A stretch of 64,000 bases of DNA. Origin: Zonotrichia leucophrys gambelii (Eukaryota > Chordata > Aves > Passeriformes > Passerellidae). The notes beneath the pieces are model-generated. The model worked only from the letters and a program-made list of their open reading frames with translations, was not told the DNA's origin and made no database searches. Location of the stretch: contig NC_088174.1 of assembly GCF_028769735.1 (NCBI RefSeq), forward strand, positions 2,563,501-2,627,500, in the 5' to 3' direction. The position numbers and the translations under genes were made by a program. Positions 62,871 to 64,000 of the stretch are shown in pieces (the first letter of the stretch is position 1; the number at the start of each line of letters is the position of its first letter).

Positions 62871-64000
62871 ATACCCAGAAGATGGGGAACTGCTTTGTGC
62901 AGCAAAAGGTGAACAAATGGACTCAGTGCACCAGAGTGGCCAAGGAGGGGCACAGAGCTGGTGCTAAGAGCAGCATGGGAGGGAAGAGGGGATGTGACAG
63001 CCAGGAGGCAAGCACAGCAGTTCCAGGGGCTGAGTTTTGGGGGTGCTCAAAGCAGGAACATTTTCTGGAGGTTTGGGGGAGAAAGGAGTAGCTTGGGGCT
63101 AGTAAAAAGCTGGCAAACAGGTGGTTCTGTTGGGAGTCTCTCAGCTATGAAATCACAAACCCAGGGAAAATATTTACTGAGGGCCAGATTTGCTCCACCT
63201 GAAGGCACAGAAGGCAGTCTGTTTTTTTCATTGGTTTTTTATTCCTTTTGCTTGTTTGGATGCTCTGTGATATTATTCTAATATTATTTTTAGGTGGTTT
63301 CTCATTTAAGGAGACACTGGATTCAGCCTAATGGAATGGCTTCCCAGTCTCTGAGTGTTCTTCCCTCACAAAAAAAATAATTTTAAAGTAGTAACTGCTG
63401 CAGACCCAGCAGTAGAAAGAGCAAATGGCCAAAGCTAAGAGTAGGCAATGGTTTTGAACTTGGATCCAGTCGGGGAAGAGAAAGAGTTCAACTCTGTCAA
63501 CAAAGTCATGACTTGGTAAAAGCTTTGTTGAAAGTCTTTCAGAGAAATTATTGACCACAAAATCATGTATAATGTTAAAACCAACAATAACAACCACTAA
63601 TAGCCTGTTCTGAGGAGCCTATAATACTAAAATAATAGTGATAATTTAAAAATGTAAGTAAATCTGGGCAATTGTGCACACACAATGGAAAAGACTACTT
63701 TCCTGTGATATTAATCTCAAGAGGCAATATCAACATTTTCACTCTCTGGCTTCAGGAACCACATCAGGAAATCAAACAAATATTATCCCATGTGTGCAGA
63801 GAACTTCTTTCTTCTTGTAACAAGCAAACAAAAATTATTTTCTTAATAAACATTCAACAGACAAAAGCACTACTGAGAAAGATCATAAGAGTAAGAAAAA
63901 ACCCTGTGATATTGATGACAACAAAAGCTTTCCTCCTTCCAGTCAGGAGTGGCTGGAATTGACACTCATGGGTTACCTGTGGCTGGTGCTGCACAGAGGC

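Larger units (their letters stand above)
53006..64000. other. 11 kb of mostly unique non-coding sequence
   Basis: No gene recognised. Contents seen: AAAGGCCT...AGGCCTTT, an 8-bp inverted repeat at 54482-54504, and two 24-bp-period duplications (61611-61658 and 62830-62870). The segment 61400-61900 is richer in C and G and open for 151 codons on the plus strand and 114 on the minus strand, but neither reading shows a recognisable domain. All other open frames are short. Confidence 0.55.

Overview
This 64 kb window is vertebrate nuclear DNA, almost certainly from a bird and probably a songbird. The evidence is the 3' ends of two CR1-type LINEs, several solo retroviral LTRs, and a nuclear copy of mitochondrial 12S rRNA whose conserved blocks read like avian 12S. 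The songbird guess is weaker; it rests on the LTR load and the 12S wording. I found no protein-coding gene or exon that I can recognise. Apart from two minisatellites, open frames are short (at most about 160 codons), overlap on both strands, have no recognisable domain, and look like chance. The window is best read as a long intron or an intergenic stretch. Short exons would be easy to miss by eye, so absence of genes is a limit of reading as well as an observation.

Layout: 0-11 kb is AT-rich unique sequence with a 71-bp tandem duplication, a CR1 fragment, a probable split MIR SINE and a good CTCF-like motif at 2.9 kb. At 11.4 kb there is a striking foldback: two arms of about 50 bp with a perfect 22-bp inner stem and a 10-nt loop. 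At 18.7-18.9 kb lies a minus-strand solo LTR with a degenerate 6-bp target duplication. At 27.4-28.6 kb a CpG-rich block runs into a minisatellite of 37-38-bp units, each holding a short inverted repeat; a CR1 3' end follows at 29 kb. Two solo LTRs of one family sit at 33.7 and 43.5 kb. A second CTCF-like motif, facing the first, is at 37.7 kb.

The densest region is 50.3-52.6 kb. In order it holds a hairpin-bearing tandem repeat (67-74-bp period), a NUMT of about 830 bp covering most of 12S rRNA, a 39-bp minisatellite that starts within about 40 bp of the NUMT, and a CpG-rich block. A short segment with strong splice signals follows at 52.96 kb. From 53 to 64 kb I see only unique AT-rich sequence with minor tandem duplications.

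No multi-gene system, operon, CRISPR array or intact mobile element is present. The items most worth a second look are the foldback, the composite NUMT/minisatellite locus, the hairpin-unit minisatellites, and the facing CTCF-like pair.
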